Shown here: positions 10,301 to 22,880 of the stretch, piece after piece | How the letters are laid out: each line of letters begins with the position of its first letter | Position numbering within the stretch: the first letter of the stretch is position 1 | Assembly: GCA_022578965.1 (NCBI GenBank) | Contig: MU400800.1 | Coordinates: 1 to 39,937, forward strand | DNA: 39,937 bases | Direction: 5' to 3' | Origin: Xylaria sp. FL1777 | Taxonomy: Eukaryota > Ascomycota > Sordariomycetes > Xylariales > Xylariaceae | The notes under the pieces: generated by a model | Seen by the model: only the letters and a program-made list of their open reading frames with translations | Told to the model about the DNA's origin: nothing | Databases searched by the model: none | Program-made: the position numbers and the translations under genes

Positions 10301-13300
10301 TTTATAGTTTTTTTAACTGTTTTAGCTTTTTATATAATATTTAGCAAAAAAAAAAAATCTTAATTAACCTTTAAATATGCTTTAAATATAAAAAGCGTTA
10401 AAACTAAGCTATTAAGCTTTATAATATTATTTAAAGCTTTAATTATTATTTATAAAATTGACTTATTTTTTATATAATAATTTAGTTTAGCTTTTAGTAT
10501 GTTATACGTATAATAAAAAGGTTTATATGTTTTTTTTCATTTTGTTAATAGTTTAATAAGCTTTAATAAGCATTTTTTAATACTTTATACTTATAATTTT
10601 AGCTTAGTTTTAAAATTTTTTAAACAAAAAGTTTATATTAAGATTATATATAATATAGTTTAAAAGTTTTTAGTATATATTAATTTAGTATTTATATAAA
10701 GCTTTTTAAGTGTTTTATATAAATATAGATTTTAAAAATATAGCTGCTTAAAATAATATAGCTATATTAATTATATATAAAACTTACTTATTGTTTATTT
10801 ATATAATATTAATTATAATTTTATAATTAAAGTTATAGTTATTTTTAATTATAAACTTAAAATAATAAAGTGCTTAGTTATATAACTAGCAATAATAGCA
10901 GAACTTCTAGATTTTTTTTAAAGTAAAGCAATTAATATTATAATTTATATAACTAAATATATTATATAGTTTTTTTGTATAAAAGTATTTAAAGCATTTA
11001 TAAAGCTTTTAAAGTTTTGTTTTTATAAAGTATAAACTTGCTTTATATAAGCTAGTATTAAAAAATAAGTATTTTTATTTTTATATAATAAAAATAGTTT
11101 TTTTATTTTATTATATAATAATGTTTTTTGTGTTATTAAAGTATGCTTTTAAGCAGTTAGCATTTTTTAATAAAAATAAAAAAAAAGTAAAAATATTTAA
11201 AATATAATATATAATTATATTAAAGGCATTTTTTATTTATATAATGCTTATAGCACTTATAGTATTATTTTTGCTAAAACAAATATAAGTATTATTTAAA
11301 GTTTAACTAATTTTTATATAAGAATATATTTAAAAGTATATTTTTAATTAGGCTTTTTTTACTATTAAATAGTTAAAAGCGCTAATATTTTAAAGTTTAC
11401 TTTAGTAGTTTATATAATAATAATTGCTTAATATAAACTAATTATATAACATTATTATTTTATAGTTTTAAATATTTTTTTTTATTATATAATAAAAAAA
11501 TGTACTATTTACTAAATATTAAGTAGTTTAGTTATTAAATTTTTTATTAATATTTTTAGTATTATTATTTAACTTTAAATATTTTTTATATTTTGCTATA
11601 TATAAAAAGAATTTTTCTAAAGTAAGTTTTTAGCTATAAATTATTTTGTGTAAATTAAAGAATATGTTTTTTATACAAGCTTTTTTTTAAAAGGTGTAAC
11701 ATATTAATTAATAGCTTTTTTTTTAATAAACAAAGCATTTTTTGTTTATATAAAAGTTTTAGTTTTTTTAATTATAGCTTTAAAAATAGCTTAGCTGTTT
11801 AGTTAGTTAACTTAATAACTTTAATATAAATTTAAGTTATTAGTTTTTTGTATAGTTATAGTTATATTTTTAGTTCGTAAAGTATAATTTATTGTTTTTT
11901 TATATAAAAATTTTTGCTATACTATTTAATGTTATATATAAGCATGCTTATAAGTTAGCAAAAAATTTTTTATATATAAGTTTTTAAAAAATTAATGCTA
12001 TAATTAACTTTAGTATATTTTAATATGCTTATATAACGTTTATACTTAATTAAATTTTGCTTTAATAGCTAATGCTAAATGTTTATTATGCTTTTTTAAG
12101 CTTATTAAGCATTAATTTAAATATTTTATATAAAGCTAAGTTTAAGTTTTTTTTTTTTATTTGTATAAAAAAAACTATAGTTTAGTTAGCTTAATATTAG
12201 CTATAATTTATATTAGTATTAAAATAAGTATTTATTGTACGGTATATTTTATTTTATGTTTTGTTTAAACTAATATAATTAATAAAAAAGTTCTTTATAT
12301 AACTTTTTAAAATATATAAAAATATAGCATAGTATTAGTTTTTTGTAATTTTGATTTATTAGCAAGTAATAATAAATAAACAAGCTTTATTATATAATAA
12401 GTTATATAGCTTGCTTATATAGTTTTAGCTTAAATTTTAGCTTTTTTAAAAAATAATATATTTATTAAAAGATATAAATTTGTTTTATATAAACTTTATT
12501 AAAAGTAGGTTAAAAAACGTGCTTTTAATAGCTAAATTTAATGTTATATAAACATATGTTTTTTGCTTTAATATTTGCAGTAAATAATGCTAAACAAAAT
12601 ATTTATATATTAGTTAAAAAATCAGTTTATAGTTTGTTTTTGTTATATAAAAATTAAATAGCTTAAAAGAATTTTAGTGTTTAATATTTAGCTAAATTAA
12701 TTATAATTAGTATTTATGTTATTACGTTTAAAATTATACGTTAAAACTTAGGTTTTTAAAAAATAGTTTAGTATATAAATAATTTAAAAAATTTTAATTA
12801 TTATACAAAAAAATATTTAATTGTTAGCTTAATATTAAAAATATTGCTAATAGTTAAATAATTATTATATAACAAATATTTAATAGTTTTTTTAATTTTT
12901 TAATTATAAAGTTTTTATAAGCTATTTTTATAAGCTTTTAAATTATAGTTATTTTTAATATTAAATAGATTTTTTTTAACTTAAAGTTTTTAAGTAAAGC
13001 GTTTTATATGCTTTAATAAATTTCCTAGAAATAATTTTTTGTTTATTTTTTAAAAGTTTTAGCAAACTTTTTTTAAAAGTAGTTTAATAGTATATAAAAA
13101 TATAAATAGTTAACATAATAAAATGCTAGTTTAGTATTTAGTTTAATTTTAGTTATATAGCTAAAATTAATTTTTTAGCTTTATATTTTAAGATTAATTT
13201 AAGCATTTATTTATTATGCGTTTATTAAAACGTTTTTAGCTAAATTTTTATATATAAAAGTAATTAGCTTTAATTTTAAAAGCGTTATAAATAGTTGTTT

Positions 13301-13682
13301 GTTTTTTTAAAACATAATAAATTTAGCTAAATTATATAATATATTTAATTTTGTATTTAAGTTATATAAGTTGCTGTTTTACTTTTATATAGTAATATAA
13401 TTAATGTATTACTTAGTGTTTATATAATAATATAGTTAAAAAAGTAGTAAAATTATTTGCTATTTTTTTTATTTTGTTTTTAGTATTAACAAACAAGTTA
13501 AAAGTTTAGTTTTTATATATAAATAAATTGGATTTTTTTTTTTTTTTTTATATATGTTTATTTTAGCTAATTAAAAAAAGTAAACTAAATAATGTGTTTA
13601 TACGTTAAAAGAAAAACAAGCGCAATACAAAAAATAAATTTTTTTTTAATAAATTAAAATAAAAGTATATTATATAACTTTG
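10301..13682 (-). other. Degenerate gag-protease-integrase half of C1
   Basis: This T-rich plus strand (A-rich element strand) runs up to the junction with element A. By copia order it should hold gag, protease and integrase, but I recognised no clear HHCC or DDE motif and no long open frame. The segment 12696-13682 aligns in inverse to 38218-39206 in C2, which proves common family membership. The last five bases (13678-13682, CTTTG) are the left target duplication of element A. Confidence 0.55.
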
Positions 13683-13889
13683 TAATACAAACTAAAAAAA
13701 GGACTTTATATTTATGGGGTTTAGCTACAGTAGTATTTCTACTTATAGCTATAGTAGCTTAACTAAATAGCTATATAAGGCTTATGCTTAAAGCAATTGC
13801 GTAGTAATTGCTTGCAAGGCCTCTTTTTTTTTAATCTATATTACATTTTTTATGCTTAATTGCTTTACTACTTATAGTAAACCTTACTA
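13683..13889 (+). repeat. 5' LTR of element A (207 bp)
   Basis: It begins TAATACAAAC and ends CCTTACTA; the terminal TA...TA fits TG...CA after RIP. Against the 3' LTR I count 17 differences, all transitions and no gaps. It retains more G and C than the surrounding sequence, including a GGGG run. Confidence 0.9.
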
Positions 13890-16800
13890 AATAATAAAAT
13901 AAGCTTTATAATTAATACTTTATACTTTAGTTTTTTTTTTTTGCTAGCAGGTTATATACGCAAAATATAGTATAGCTTTTTTACTTATATAGTTTACTGT
14001 TATTTTGTTTAAATTAGTTCTTGTAACATTTAAACCTTTTTTAGTAAAACTATATAAAACGAATAAAGTTTAGCTTTTAAATTACGTAAACTTTGTTATT
14101 TATTTTTTTTAGATTAGTTTTTATAACATTTAAAGCGCTTTTAGTACTTACTTCAACTTTTATTAAAGTTAATCTGCTAAGATTTACGCTATTTATAGTT
14201 AATCTGCAAAAATTTATGCTGCTTACAAGCGTTAATTATTAATTATTTATTAGCTAAATACTTTGTATACTTTATACTTGCTAAATAGCTGTACTGCTTA
14301 AATACTACTATATTTAACTTTGTATTAACGTTTATAGTTATATAACTTTTAGTTCTTAAAACATTAGTTTGTACTATATTTAGCTATTTTCCGCTTGTAC
14401 TAGGTTTTTTAATATATATAACACTTAATATATTTTACCTAATTTTATTATATCTGCATTATATTTAATTGCACTTTTAATTTTAAATTATTTGCTTTAT
14501 AAAATTATGCAACAATTTAGTAAAGTAGCTAATAAGCAAGTAATATTAACTTAATTAAGTATAAACCTAGTTAAACTTAAAGAAATTTTCTAAGTTTTAT
14601 AAATATGCTAATTTATATTTATTTATATACTTGCATATTTTAATGTATTAAATCTTAGCACTACTTTATAAACTTATATTTTACACTTTATGTTATTTTT
14701 TAGCTTATATTATTTATTACTATTAGCTTTAATAGCAAGCTAGAATAATAAACAAAACAATTTACTAAGCAAATATTTTAACAACTTATTTTTAAATTTG
14801 CAAATAAGTATTTTATTAAACTATAAAAGTTTTAAAACTAAGTTTGTTGTTAAAAATTTAACACTAAAACTTGCTAAAATAAGCAAAAAACTAGTTAACT
14901 TATTAAATTAGCTGCTTAAACCTTTTAAAATAAACAAAAAACTAGTTAACTTACTAAATTAACTGCTAATATTGCATATATTTTATAGTTTGCAATTATT
15001 ACATTTTATGCTTATTTTTAAACTAGTTTGTTTTAAAAAAAGAACTTAGAACTTATAAACTATAAATGCTTTTTTGCTAAAAAAGATAACTATAGCTAAT
15101 GCTAATGCTAATGCTTTTTTTTTTAATTAAAAAGAAAGTTTATTGTTAACCTTAAAACAAATAAGCAATAACAAAAAAACATAGCAATACTTAATAAATA
15201 AGTTAGCTAATTAAAATTAAGGAATAGCTTAAATTGTTTAGAACTAAAAAAAGCTAAATAAGAATGTTTGTTATAAGCTAGATTTTCTAAAAACTAGTAA
15301 AATATTTACTAAAGATTTAAATACTTTAAGTAAATAAGTCGATTATTTTTAAAGAACAATAAACTAAGTTATTAAAAGTAATAATTAAACAGAAAATATA
15401 TTAAAAGAACTTTTAAACTATATATTTTATACTTGCAATAGTTTAGCACTGTTTTTATTAAAAATACTAGTGCTACGTTAGCTAATGCTAAAATAACTAG
15501 TTTTACTTTAACTATTTTTGCTATTACTTTATATAAATATACTTAGTTTTAAATTATAATTGCTTTAAAAAAATAAAGCAGCTTTATTTTTAATGCTTAT
15601 AATAGCTAGGCTTATTAAATTAGCAAGCAACTTTTATTAAAAACTACTATAAAAGTTATTACATTTAATAACTTTTAGTTTAGTAAGCATTAATTATTTT
15701 TTTGTTTTTTAGTTTAACTTTAATACTAATATAATACTATGCTTGTTAATTAAAACTATTTAACTAGCGGCTTTTTTAGTAGTACTTTTTACTTAAATAG
15801 TAGCTTTTATGCTTTTTGTATTATTTACTGCAAGCATTATAGCTAATGTAACAATAATAACTATGCTACTTATAATAATTAACTTTACTTTTGTTCTTAA
15901 TATAAAAGCTGCTACTTTTATATTTGCATAATTAATTATATATAAAGCAGCATTTAAAAGCAATAGTTTTAACTAAAACAAACTGTTTAAGTTTTTTACT
16001 ACGTATTAGTAGTTTAAAAAAGCAAAAAGTTATGCTTTTAATAGTTATAAAAAAAAAACTAAAAAACATATAAACATAAACGTTAATTTAAATCTAGATA
16101 ATTCCTTAAATAATAATAATAGTAATAATAAAAGCAATAAATAATTTTTTTGCAAAAACGAAGTTAACTTGCTTAGTTAAAGCAATTATACTAACTAAAG
16201 TGCTACTTTTAAGGAAAAATTAAACAGATTTATTATTAGCAGATTAAATAAGCTAAAATGTTCTAATATTAGCTATTTTAATTTTAATTAAAATAATTCT
16301 AAAGATGTTAGCATAATTATAAATAATAATAAACTAATTTTTATTAACATTTATTATTTTGTAAATTGTATTTCTTTGTTTTTTAAGAACTTAAGCATTT
16401 ATAACTTTAATAAAAAGTAAATATTAAAAATGTTTTAAACTTTATTAAAAAGAACTGCAGTAATATAATAAAATAATAAGTTAATATTAGTTATATATAT
16501 AAGCTATTATACTAAAGAATTAAACAAAATACTTAATAAACTTATAATTTAATTTATAATGCTTGCTTTTAAAGCAACTTAATAATTTAATAGCACTAAG
16601 CTTACTTTAGAAAATATAGCTTAAAAGAATATAGCAATAATAACCTTTATTTAAAAAAAGCTGCAATATACTAAAGCAATAAAAACTTTAATTAAAAATA
16701 ATAGTAATTAGTAAAGCATAATAGTTTTTATTTGAATTTATATAAATATAAATATTAAGTAATATTTTTACGCTTTTAAAAAAAAAAAATCTTTAGCTAA

Positions 16801-17200
16801 ATATATAACTAAGGTTGCTAAAGCAAAGCTAATTTTTATTATAGCAGCAAAAGAGATATTCTTTTATATATGTAAAAAAAAAAAGCAATACATATAATAC
16901 CGATTGCTTTTGCTTAAAAGTTATAATTATAAGTCTTATAAAAACAAGTATAAATATAAATTAAAAAATAAAAATAAATTTAGTAAAAATAGTAAAAATA
17001 ACAATAATAAGCTTTTATAAAAAAAAAAAAAACACAAATGTAAATATAGTTATAAGCATTATTAAAATAAATATAATAAGCATAAAAAAAATTGCAACTA
17101 AGCTTATTTTATAAACTTTAATTTTAAGTTTACTTTTTTTAAGTTTAAAGATTTAACTTTTTTTTTTTTAGAAAGCTTAAATAGCGCAGCTTTTATAGTA
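13890..17200 (+). other. Leader and degenerate gag region of element A
   Basis: No primer binding site could be named after the LTR. From about 15.9 kb the plus strand becomes A-rich with Lys/Asn-rich protein-like text, the likely gag. I could not place a gag domain core or zinc knuckle with confidence. A hexamer repeat (GCTAAT, three and a half copies) lies at 15095-15115. Confidence 0.4.
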
Positions 17201-17218
17201 ATAAACTATAATAATACA

Positions 17219-17290
17219 TATAAATATTATAAAAAGACTTTTAACTTATTGCGTAATAAAAACTAATATGCTTATAAATATATTAATTGC
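17219..17290 (+). pseudogene. Possible decayed C2H2 zinc finger between gag and pol of A
   Basis: The frame starting at 17219 reads YKYYKKTFNLLRNKN, stop, YAYKYINC. If Tyr (TAT) at three positions stands for Cys (TGT) or His (CAT), as RIP would produce, the spacing is that of C-x2-C-x-x-x-F...H-x3-5-H/C. Fungal gypsy elements of this kind can carry such a finger upstream of the protease. The call is inference from spacing; a chance match is possible. Confidence 0.35.
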
Positions 17291-17899
17291 TTATATAAAC
17301 AAATTATATTTTAGTTATTTGCTAATTTAATAATGTGTATATGTAAGCATTATTGCATTTTGTTTAATTTTTATAATTAGCTGTTTTGTTACTTAAAAAC
17401 CTGCAGTATAAACAAATTATAAGTAAACTTAGCTTTATATTAGCTAAAAATAAGCATTTTTGCAGAAATTAAAAGTGCTAAATTTAAAGCTAAACTAATT
17501 ATATTTTATATACATTAAGTACTTTTAGTTGCTAATACTTTAAACAATTTATTAAAATGTTTTAGCATTAAATACTTATATTTTAAAGTAAATATATATG
17601 TTAAACCTAATAGTAAAAAGGTTTAAGTATGCTTAAACATAAGTATATTATAAAATATTATTACGCGTAAGCTTTTTAATACTTGCAAACATATAATCAA
17701 ACATTAAAAAAGTTAATAAGCAAAAAAAATTAAAAGCATTAATAAAAGCTGCTTTTATTACATATTAAAAGCTAAGTTTAAACTTTACTTATTAAGATAT
17801 AATAATTATGGATTTTTTAAGCTTTTGCAAATTAAAAAAAAAGCTTAAGTAGTTAAAAAAAATATAACATCTTGTTTTTTGTTAAGCATTAAGTATTTA

Positions 17900-18900
17900 A
17901 ATCTATAAAGTATAATTATTAATTACAAAAAAGTAAAAGTAACTATAGCTAACATAAACAACTTTAAAATTCCATTTTAAGTATACTTACGTGTGTACTT
18001 ATATATACAAAAAGTTATTTTAGCTTATAAAATATTTTTTAAGCTTAATGCTATAATATAAGCTTTAGCTATATATAAACTTTTGTTTGCTAATTATAAC
18101 TTTATGTTTAAGCTATTTTATAAAAATAGTATAGCTGCACTTATTAAATTTATTACTTTTAAAAGTGTAATTTTAGCTAATTTTTTGCTTTAAATTAAAA
18201 CTATACTTAAGAGTACTTATGTTAGCACTATTTAAAAGCAGTTTTTTAGTAGCAAAGCTAAAAAAAAATCCTAAAAAACATGTTTAAAAATAGTTATGCT
18301 AGCTATAAGTATTATAGCTATAAGTGCTTTATTTAATATAATACTTAAAAATACTAGCGCTAGAACTATTAACGCTATTAATACTAGCTTAAATGTTATT
18401 AATAAAGGTATTTATATTTTTAATAACTTTAAGTTTTTTAACGCGTTTTGCGTAAACAAATTAATTAACTTAACTTTTATGCTTAAATAAATTGCTACTA
18501 ATGCATATATTTTTAGCTATAATTTTAACTTTTATACTAATATAACTAATATTACTAATATAATAAATATGCTTAAATAAGCTAATGTTTTAATTACTAG
18601 CTTAATTACTAATGCAATATATAGCATAATTAAAAAATTAGCTAACTAGCTATTAAAAGAAATAAATAATGCAATAAACTTAAATGTGCTAAAACTTAAA
18701 ATTTGCAAAATTATTTTTACTTTAAAAATTAAAAAACCTAACAAAAAAAACAAAGTTATATTGCTAGCTAACTACTTTATTTATACTAGCAAAAATATAA
18801 CAGCAAAAGAAATCTTGCAACTAATTAATAAGATTTTTAAAATTTAGCAAAACTAAAGTATTATTAATATTTTTAAAAATAAACTTATAAAAATACCTTT
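17900..18900 (+). pseudogene. Degenerate protease/linker region of A, with a 64-codon open stretch
   Basis: This lies between the presumed gag and the RT. The stretch 18296-18490 is open for 64 codons, reading RTINAINTSLNVINKGIYIF, and the frame continues past its stop with ITNITNIINML. Position fits the retropepsin and the linker before RT, but no catalytic DTG/DSG could be seen. The open stretch is what is left of the pol frame, not an independent gene: its start codon has no supporting signal and the flanking frame is the same coding text. Confidence 0.45.
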
Positions 18901-18963
18901 AGTAAACAATTAGCAAAAAACTAAGTTAAACAATTAACTTTATTTTTTAAGCATTTGTAACAA

Positions 18964-19790
18964 AAAAGCTATTAATTTTGTTTTTAATTAGCTTTATATA
19001 TAAAGTTAAATAAAATAAGTTAATAAACTTACTTTATTTATGCATTTTATTTTTGTAGTTTAAACGCAAAAAAAAGAAAAACTATATTTATAACTAGTAA
19101 TTAACTTGCGAACTTTAAACAAAATAGTTATTTTAAACAATTATTTTTTGCTTTTTTAATTTAAAGTTATTTTGTTAATTAAAAAAAAAAAGTATATAAT
19201 TTATATAAACATAACTTTCTTTTTTTACTAATTTAAAATATATTTTAATTATTGCAACAAATTTACTATTGTTAGCTTAAAAAGTCTTAAATAGTTTATA
19301 GTTGCACTTATAAGATTTTGTAATATATTTATGTATATATAATAGTTTATAAATTGCTTACTTAAAAAGTTCAAGCACTTTTATTGCGCTTTTATTAATA
19401 ATATTATAATTTACTTTAATACTAAAAAAAAATACCTTTTTTATTTACGTACTATTTTTAAGCTGTTTTAAAGCAAGAAAATATTCTTTTTGCTAAAAAA
19501 GTTTTTTATAGCATACTTTTTTATTAAGCTTTTAAGCTTTTAAATAAACGCCTTTAGCATATTAACTATTAAGCAAAAAGTTAAAGCAATATAAAATATT
19601 AAGTTTTTTTGTTAATTTAAAGCTTTTAAACAATACTTAAGTATTACGGGTTTTTTATGTTTATTAATTTTGTTTTATGCAAAAATTTCAGAACTATTGC
19701 AAAAACATAAAACTATGTTGCTTAATAAAAAACGTAAGTTTAAAAGGTTTAAAATAAACAACTTTAGTAAGCATTAAACATATTATTGCT
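18964..19790 (+). pseudogene. Degenerate gypsy reverse transcriptase of A
   Basis: A single frame from about 18967 stays in register through the whole RT, broken only by stops at former Trp, Gln or Arg codons. It starts KAINFVFN-x-LYI (the usual Q-x-A-I-x-F-I-D-x-L-y-x-x-G), then HFIFVV and LVINLRTLNKIV (LVVDLRxLNKxV), then the finger-palm strands. The palm reads YCAFINNIIIYFNTKKKYL at 19382, with Asn-Asn (19397-19402) for the catalytic Asp-Asp. SKKIFFLLKKVFYSI follows, matching the S-P-x-K-S-F segment after the palm. Lack of frameshifts implies point mutation rather than indel decay. RT copied the element RNA; it is now dead. Confidence 0.88.
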
Positions 19791-20345
19791 TAACTTTTTT
19801 CGAACCTATAAAAGCTAAAAAAACGTTATTTTAAGCTATTTAAAATCTTATTTGTTTATATACTATATTATATTATTATAACTTCAGCAAGTTATTATAT
19901 ATACAAATAAATACATTTCTTAAGCGGAGCTTTAGTATTATACTATATTATATAAAAAATAATTACATATAATAACTAAGTATTTTTATTTTTAATGCAT
20001 AAATGCTTTCTATTATATATTTAAGCTAATATATTTTAATCCTTAAGTTATAATATAATTTCTTTAAAATAAAAGTAAGTTATATTATATAAGCATATAA
20101 ACGTTTATATATAATAATTAAAGCGTTAGAAAACTTTATAGTTGTTTTTATTAACTATTTTGCTACTAAAAGCATTATTAACTAAACTAATCTAAATACT
20201 GCGTTTATAAATCGCACTAATAAGCGCTTTATTAATGCCTTAATTTACTTTTTTTAATATAATTTATAAATATACTACTTGTTTAGCTATATTAATTATA
20301 TACTAAATGCACTAAGTTGTTTTAAAAACATTAAAGACCTACTTA
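19791..20345 (+). pseudogene. Degenerate RNase H of element A
   Basis: The start has YIQINTFLKRSFSIILYYI, matching L-x-x-D-A-S-x-x-G-x-G-x-x-L-x-H of Ty3/gypsy RNase H with the first catalytic Asp now Asn. Later, NFIVVFINYFATKSIIN matches v-x-TDH-x-A-x-x-x-I-x-x-Q. The segment ends with an INYIxNALSCFKNIKDLL text near 20290-20345, matching F-x-P-D-A-L-S-R-L. This is the usual RT-RNase H-integrase arrangement. It would degrade RNA in the RNA:DNA hybrid. Confidence 0.83.
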
Positions 20346-21730
20346 ATGCAAAAAGTAATATATAAAAAACTAATAAAAATTTTATGCTTAATAATATTTA
20401 GTTAATATTAGTAAAAGCTATTATAAATAATAAAATAAAATTAAAAATCATTACTAATTATAATAAAGACCTAAAGTATTATAAAACTTTAAATATAATA
20501 CGTATAAATAGCAATAAAAACGCTGTAAATTTTTTGCGCTTAAGCTATTTTTTTGTAATTATAAATAAACTACTTTATAATATTAACAAAAAAAGCTATT
20601 ATTACTTTTGTATTTTTAAAGATTAAGTTAGCAAGTTTTTTATTATAGCTTATAATAATAAACACTACTTTAATAAAAAGCATATAATATATAACTTTAA
20701 AAGTTTTTCTATTAAAAAAAAGACTTAAAAAGTAAAAACGTATTTATAGCATTATAACAGTTATAAATTTTGCGCAATAAATTAAAATAAACTAAATAGC
20801 AATTATTAATTAATTTAACCTAAAGATTTTCAACTTATAAAAACAGTTATAATAAACTTTATTATAAATTTACTTAATGTACTAGTAACAAAAACCTTAT
20901 AGCAATTAAATAAGTATATATACTATAATGCATTAATGCTTGTAATATATGCTATATTTAAACGTACGTTATTAATTCTAAGTTATAAAACATATATAAC
21001 AAAAAATTAAAGTTTTGCTTTTGCTAAAATGCTTTTATTATGCAACTAAGGCATACTAAGTAGTATTATTTTTAATTATAACTATAAGTTTACTTTAGAG
21101 TTTTAAGTAGATCTATAAAAAAAATATAGCGCATAGCTTTTAATAATTGCTACGTACTATTTACAAAATAATAGCATATTTAAATGCAAAAATCAGACTA
21201 TTAAAATTGCTATTTAGCACTATACCTTTGTTTATTTTAATTGCAATTAAGTAAATATTCTTTTATTTTTGCAATAAAACTTTAATAGTGCATACTTAGA
21301 TTTTATTAAGTTTTTATTGCATAAATAATTGTTTAGATTTAAACTTTTTAGTTTTAATAACATACTTATTAGTAATAATAAGTTATATAGCACATTAAAA
21401 AACATTTGCTTTTTTTATAAATATTTACACAAAAATGCTAAATTAGCTATAAACTTTACTGCTATAAAAGCTAAATATTATTATAATAATAAACATAAGC
21501 TTATAAAGTTTAATATTAAAAACAAAGTTTATTTAAAGCTGCATAAAAAATATTATCTTTTTAGTAACTTGTTTAAAAAGTACTTATAGTAACGCGCTAA
21601 ACTATACAAAGTAATAAAACAAATAAATTAGCTAGCTTATTATATTAATTTATTAAAGATCTTTAGCATACACCCTATAATCTTTATTGCATACTTTTTA
21701 TTAAGCTAACAAAGTAAAAACCTATTTTAT
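20346..21730 (+). pseudogene. Degenerate integrase of element A
   Basis: The N-terminal zinc domain is recognisable at about 20590-20790: FCIFKD, then IAYNNKHYFNKKHI, where active fungal relatives have LCIPK...AHD-x-x-HHFG; zinc-binding His codons (CAT) have become TAT. The C-terminal barrel is the best preserved part: YYYNNKHKLIKFNIKNKVYL at about 21475-21540, then IHPIIFIAYF near 21665-21695, matching K-x-G-D-x-V-Y-L and IHPVISVAHL. The 86-codon open stretch 21329-21589 lies within this domain and is not a separate gene. The catalytic core between these parts was not resolved residue by residue. The enzyme would join element cDNA to the chromosome. Confidence 0.85.
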
Positions 21731-21789
21731 TGAACTATACCTTTACTTAGTTCTATTTATAATAAGCAAAACTTTAACAAAAAAAGTAA

Positions 21790-21960
21790 TTTATTTAAAA
21801 TTAAAACTATTTTAAAGCATTATATTAATTAAACTAAGTTAGGTTTTAACTATTTAGTTAAGTAAAAAAGATATAGTTATAAAAACAACTAATAAAAATT
21901 AAAGTAGTAACTTTAATTAGCTAAAGATTTAGTTAAAAAATACTAAGCTTATATAAAAAA
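21790..21960 (+). pseudogene. Degenerate chromodomain at the C-terminus of A integrase
   Basis: The frame reads LFKIKTILKHYIN, stop, TKLGFNYLVK, stop, KRYSYKNN, two stops, and ends AKDLVKKY. This follows the chromovirus chromodomain pattern (V-x-x-I-L-x-H-R ... YLVKW-x-GY-x-x-x-x-x-W-E-P-x-x-x-L ... a-x-x-L-V-x-x-Y), with stops where the aromatic cage and other Trp residues would be. In active chromoviruses this domain reads histone marks, often H3K9 methylation, and steers integration. Its presence classifies A as a chromovirus. Confidence 0.82.
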
Positions 21961-22180
21961 ACAAGCTAAGTTAAAACTAAAAAATAAAAATAAAGCAAAA
22001 GCTATAAAGCTTATTATTAGCAAGCAACCGCATAAAAAGCTACAAAAAGTTATGCTTGCTTAGTTAATTAATTAATAAATAACTTAGATTAATTATAATC
22101 TTTAAAATAAAGATTAGTTTGTATAAATAGCTAAATTAGCTTTATTAAAGTTAATAACTTCTTTTTTGTGCTTTAGCACT
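21961..22180 (+). other. 3' untranslated part of element A
   Basis: Lys-rich text fades at about 22060. No obvious polypurine tract sits immediately before the LTR at 22181; the nearest purine-rich piece is AATAAAGATTAG near 22105-22120. Confidence 0.45.
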
Positions 22181-22387
22181 TAATACAAACTAAAAAGAGA
22201 ACTTTATATTTATAGGGTTTAGCTATAGTAGTATTTTTACTTGTAGCTATAGTAGCTTAGCTAAATAGCTATATAAAGCTTATGCTTAAAGCAATTGCGT
22301 AACAATTGCTTATAAGGCCCTTTTTTTTTTAATTTATATTACACTTTTTATGCTTAATTGCTTTATTACTTATAGTAAACCTTACTA
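22181..22387 (+). repeat. 3' LTR of element A (207 bp)
   Basis: It has the same length and termini as 13683-13889. It is followed directly by CTTTA (22388-22392), the right target duplication, after which the C1 leader resumes. Confidence 0.9.
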
Positions 22388-22392
22388 CTTTA

Positions 22393-22462
22393 TTATTACT
22401 TTAGCTAATTTATAGTTTATTATAAGTAAGTTAAAAATGCAAATATAACTATTAATTAGTAT
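22393..22462 (-). other. C1 leader remnant adjoining its 5' LTR
   Basis: Seventy bases of C1 lie between the element A duplication and the C1 5' LTR. They align in inverse to the start of the C2 internal region at 38148, showing that A inserted only about 70 bp downstream of the C1 5' LTR. The primer binding site should be at its right end; no tRNA could be identified. Confidence 0.7.
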
Positions 22463-22746
22463 TAAATAAGCTTTATATAATTATACGTTTAATATATATG
22501 TGCTAAAATAAAGTATAATAATCTTTATATTATAAGCTGTTTATATTTTATATGTTTAAAAAAAAAAAAAGTTTATATAAAGCAAAAGTTCTTTTTTATG
22601 TATAAGAATTTTGCTAGCATACAAGCTAAACTAACACTAAGATTACTTTAGTTTATATAATAACTTTTATATAAAGTAATTTTTATATAAAACTTATTAT
22701 ACGTACTATATATAAAAGTTATAACTAATAACTAGTTATTTTAACA
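22463..22746 (-). repeat. 5' LTR of C1 (284 bp)
   Basis: It aligns without gaps to 6665-6948 and, in inverse, to the split LTR of C2. It is followed by ATTAT (22747-22751), an exact copy of 6660-6664. Confidence 0.9.
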
Positions 22747-22880
22747 ATTATAAAAATAAAAACATTTATAAATGCTATAAGCTATTTTAAGTATTTTATT
22801 AAGGATTATTTATTAATTATTGTATTATTAACTATATTAATAAAAAAACTTAAAAATTAAAAAATAAAATTAAGCATAAA
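22747..22880. other. Spacer between C1 and C2, opening with target duplication ATTAT
   Basis: The first five bases are the C1 target duplication. The remaining 129 bp are the pre-insertion DNA between two oppositely oriented copia copies. I see no gene or motif in it. Confidence 0.7.

Larger units (their letters stand above)
13683..22387 (+). mobile_element. Ty3/gypsy chromovirus element A, plus strand, nested in C1
   Basis: It is bounded by 207-bp direct repeats (13683-13889 and 22181-22387). The flanking pentamers are CTTTG (13678-13682) and CTTTA (22388-22392), a 5-bp duplication differing by one G-to-A change. Joining C1 across the element restores a sequence that matches the uninterrupted C2 copy at about 38200-38260. 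Inside are RT, RNase H, integrase and a chromodomain in the order of a chromovirus. The element is 8,705 bp long. Confidence 0.92.
6665..22746 (-). mobile_element. Ty1/copia element C1, minus strand, interrupted by element A
   Basis: Two direct 284-bp repeats (6665-6948 and 22463-22746) bound this element, with an exact ATTAT duplication outside. Minus-strand translation recovers copia-type RT and RNase H motifs, RNase H being last as in copia elements. Without the nested element A (13683-22387) and one duplication copy the element is about 7.37 kb. Its 5' LTR is the right-hand one. It is riddled with stops and cannot move on its own. Confidence 0.9.

Noticed and set aside
18296..18490. 64-codon plus-strand open stretch as a stand-alone gene
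   Set aside because: The same frame continues with coding-like text on both sides, and its position fits the protease/linker of element A. It was kept only as part of that pseudogene.
21329..21589. 86-codon plus-strand open stretch as a stand-alone gene
   Set aside because: It contains and runs into the gypsy integrase C-terminal motif and is followed in frame by IHPIIF and the chromodomain, so it is a fragment of pol.
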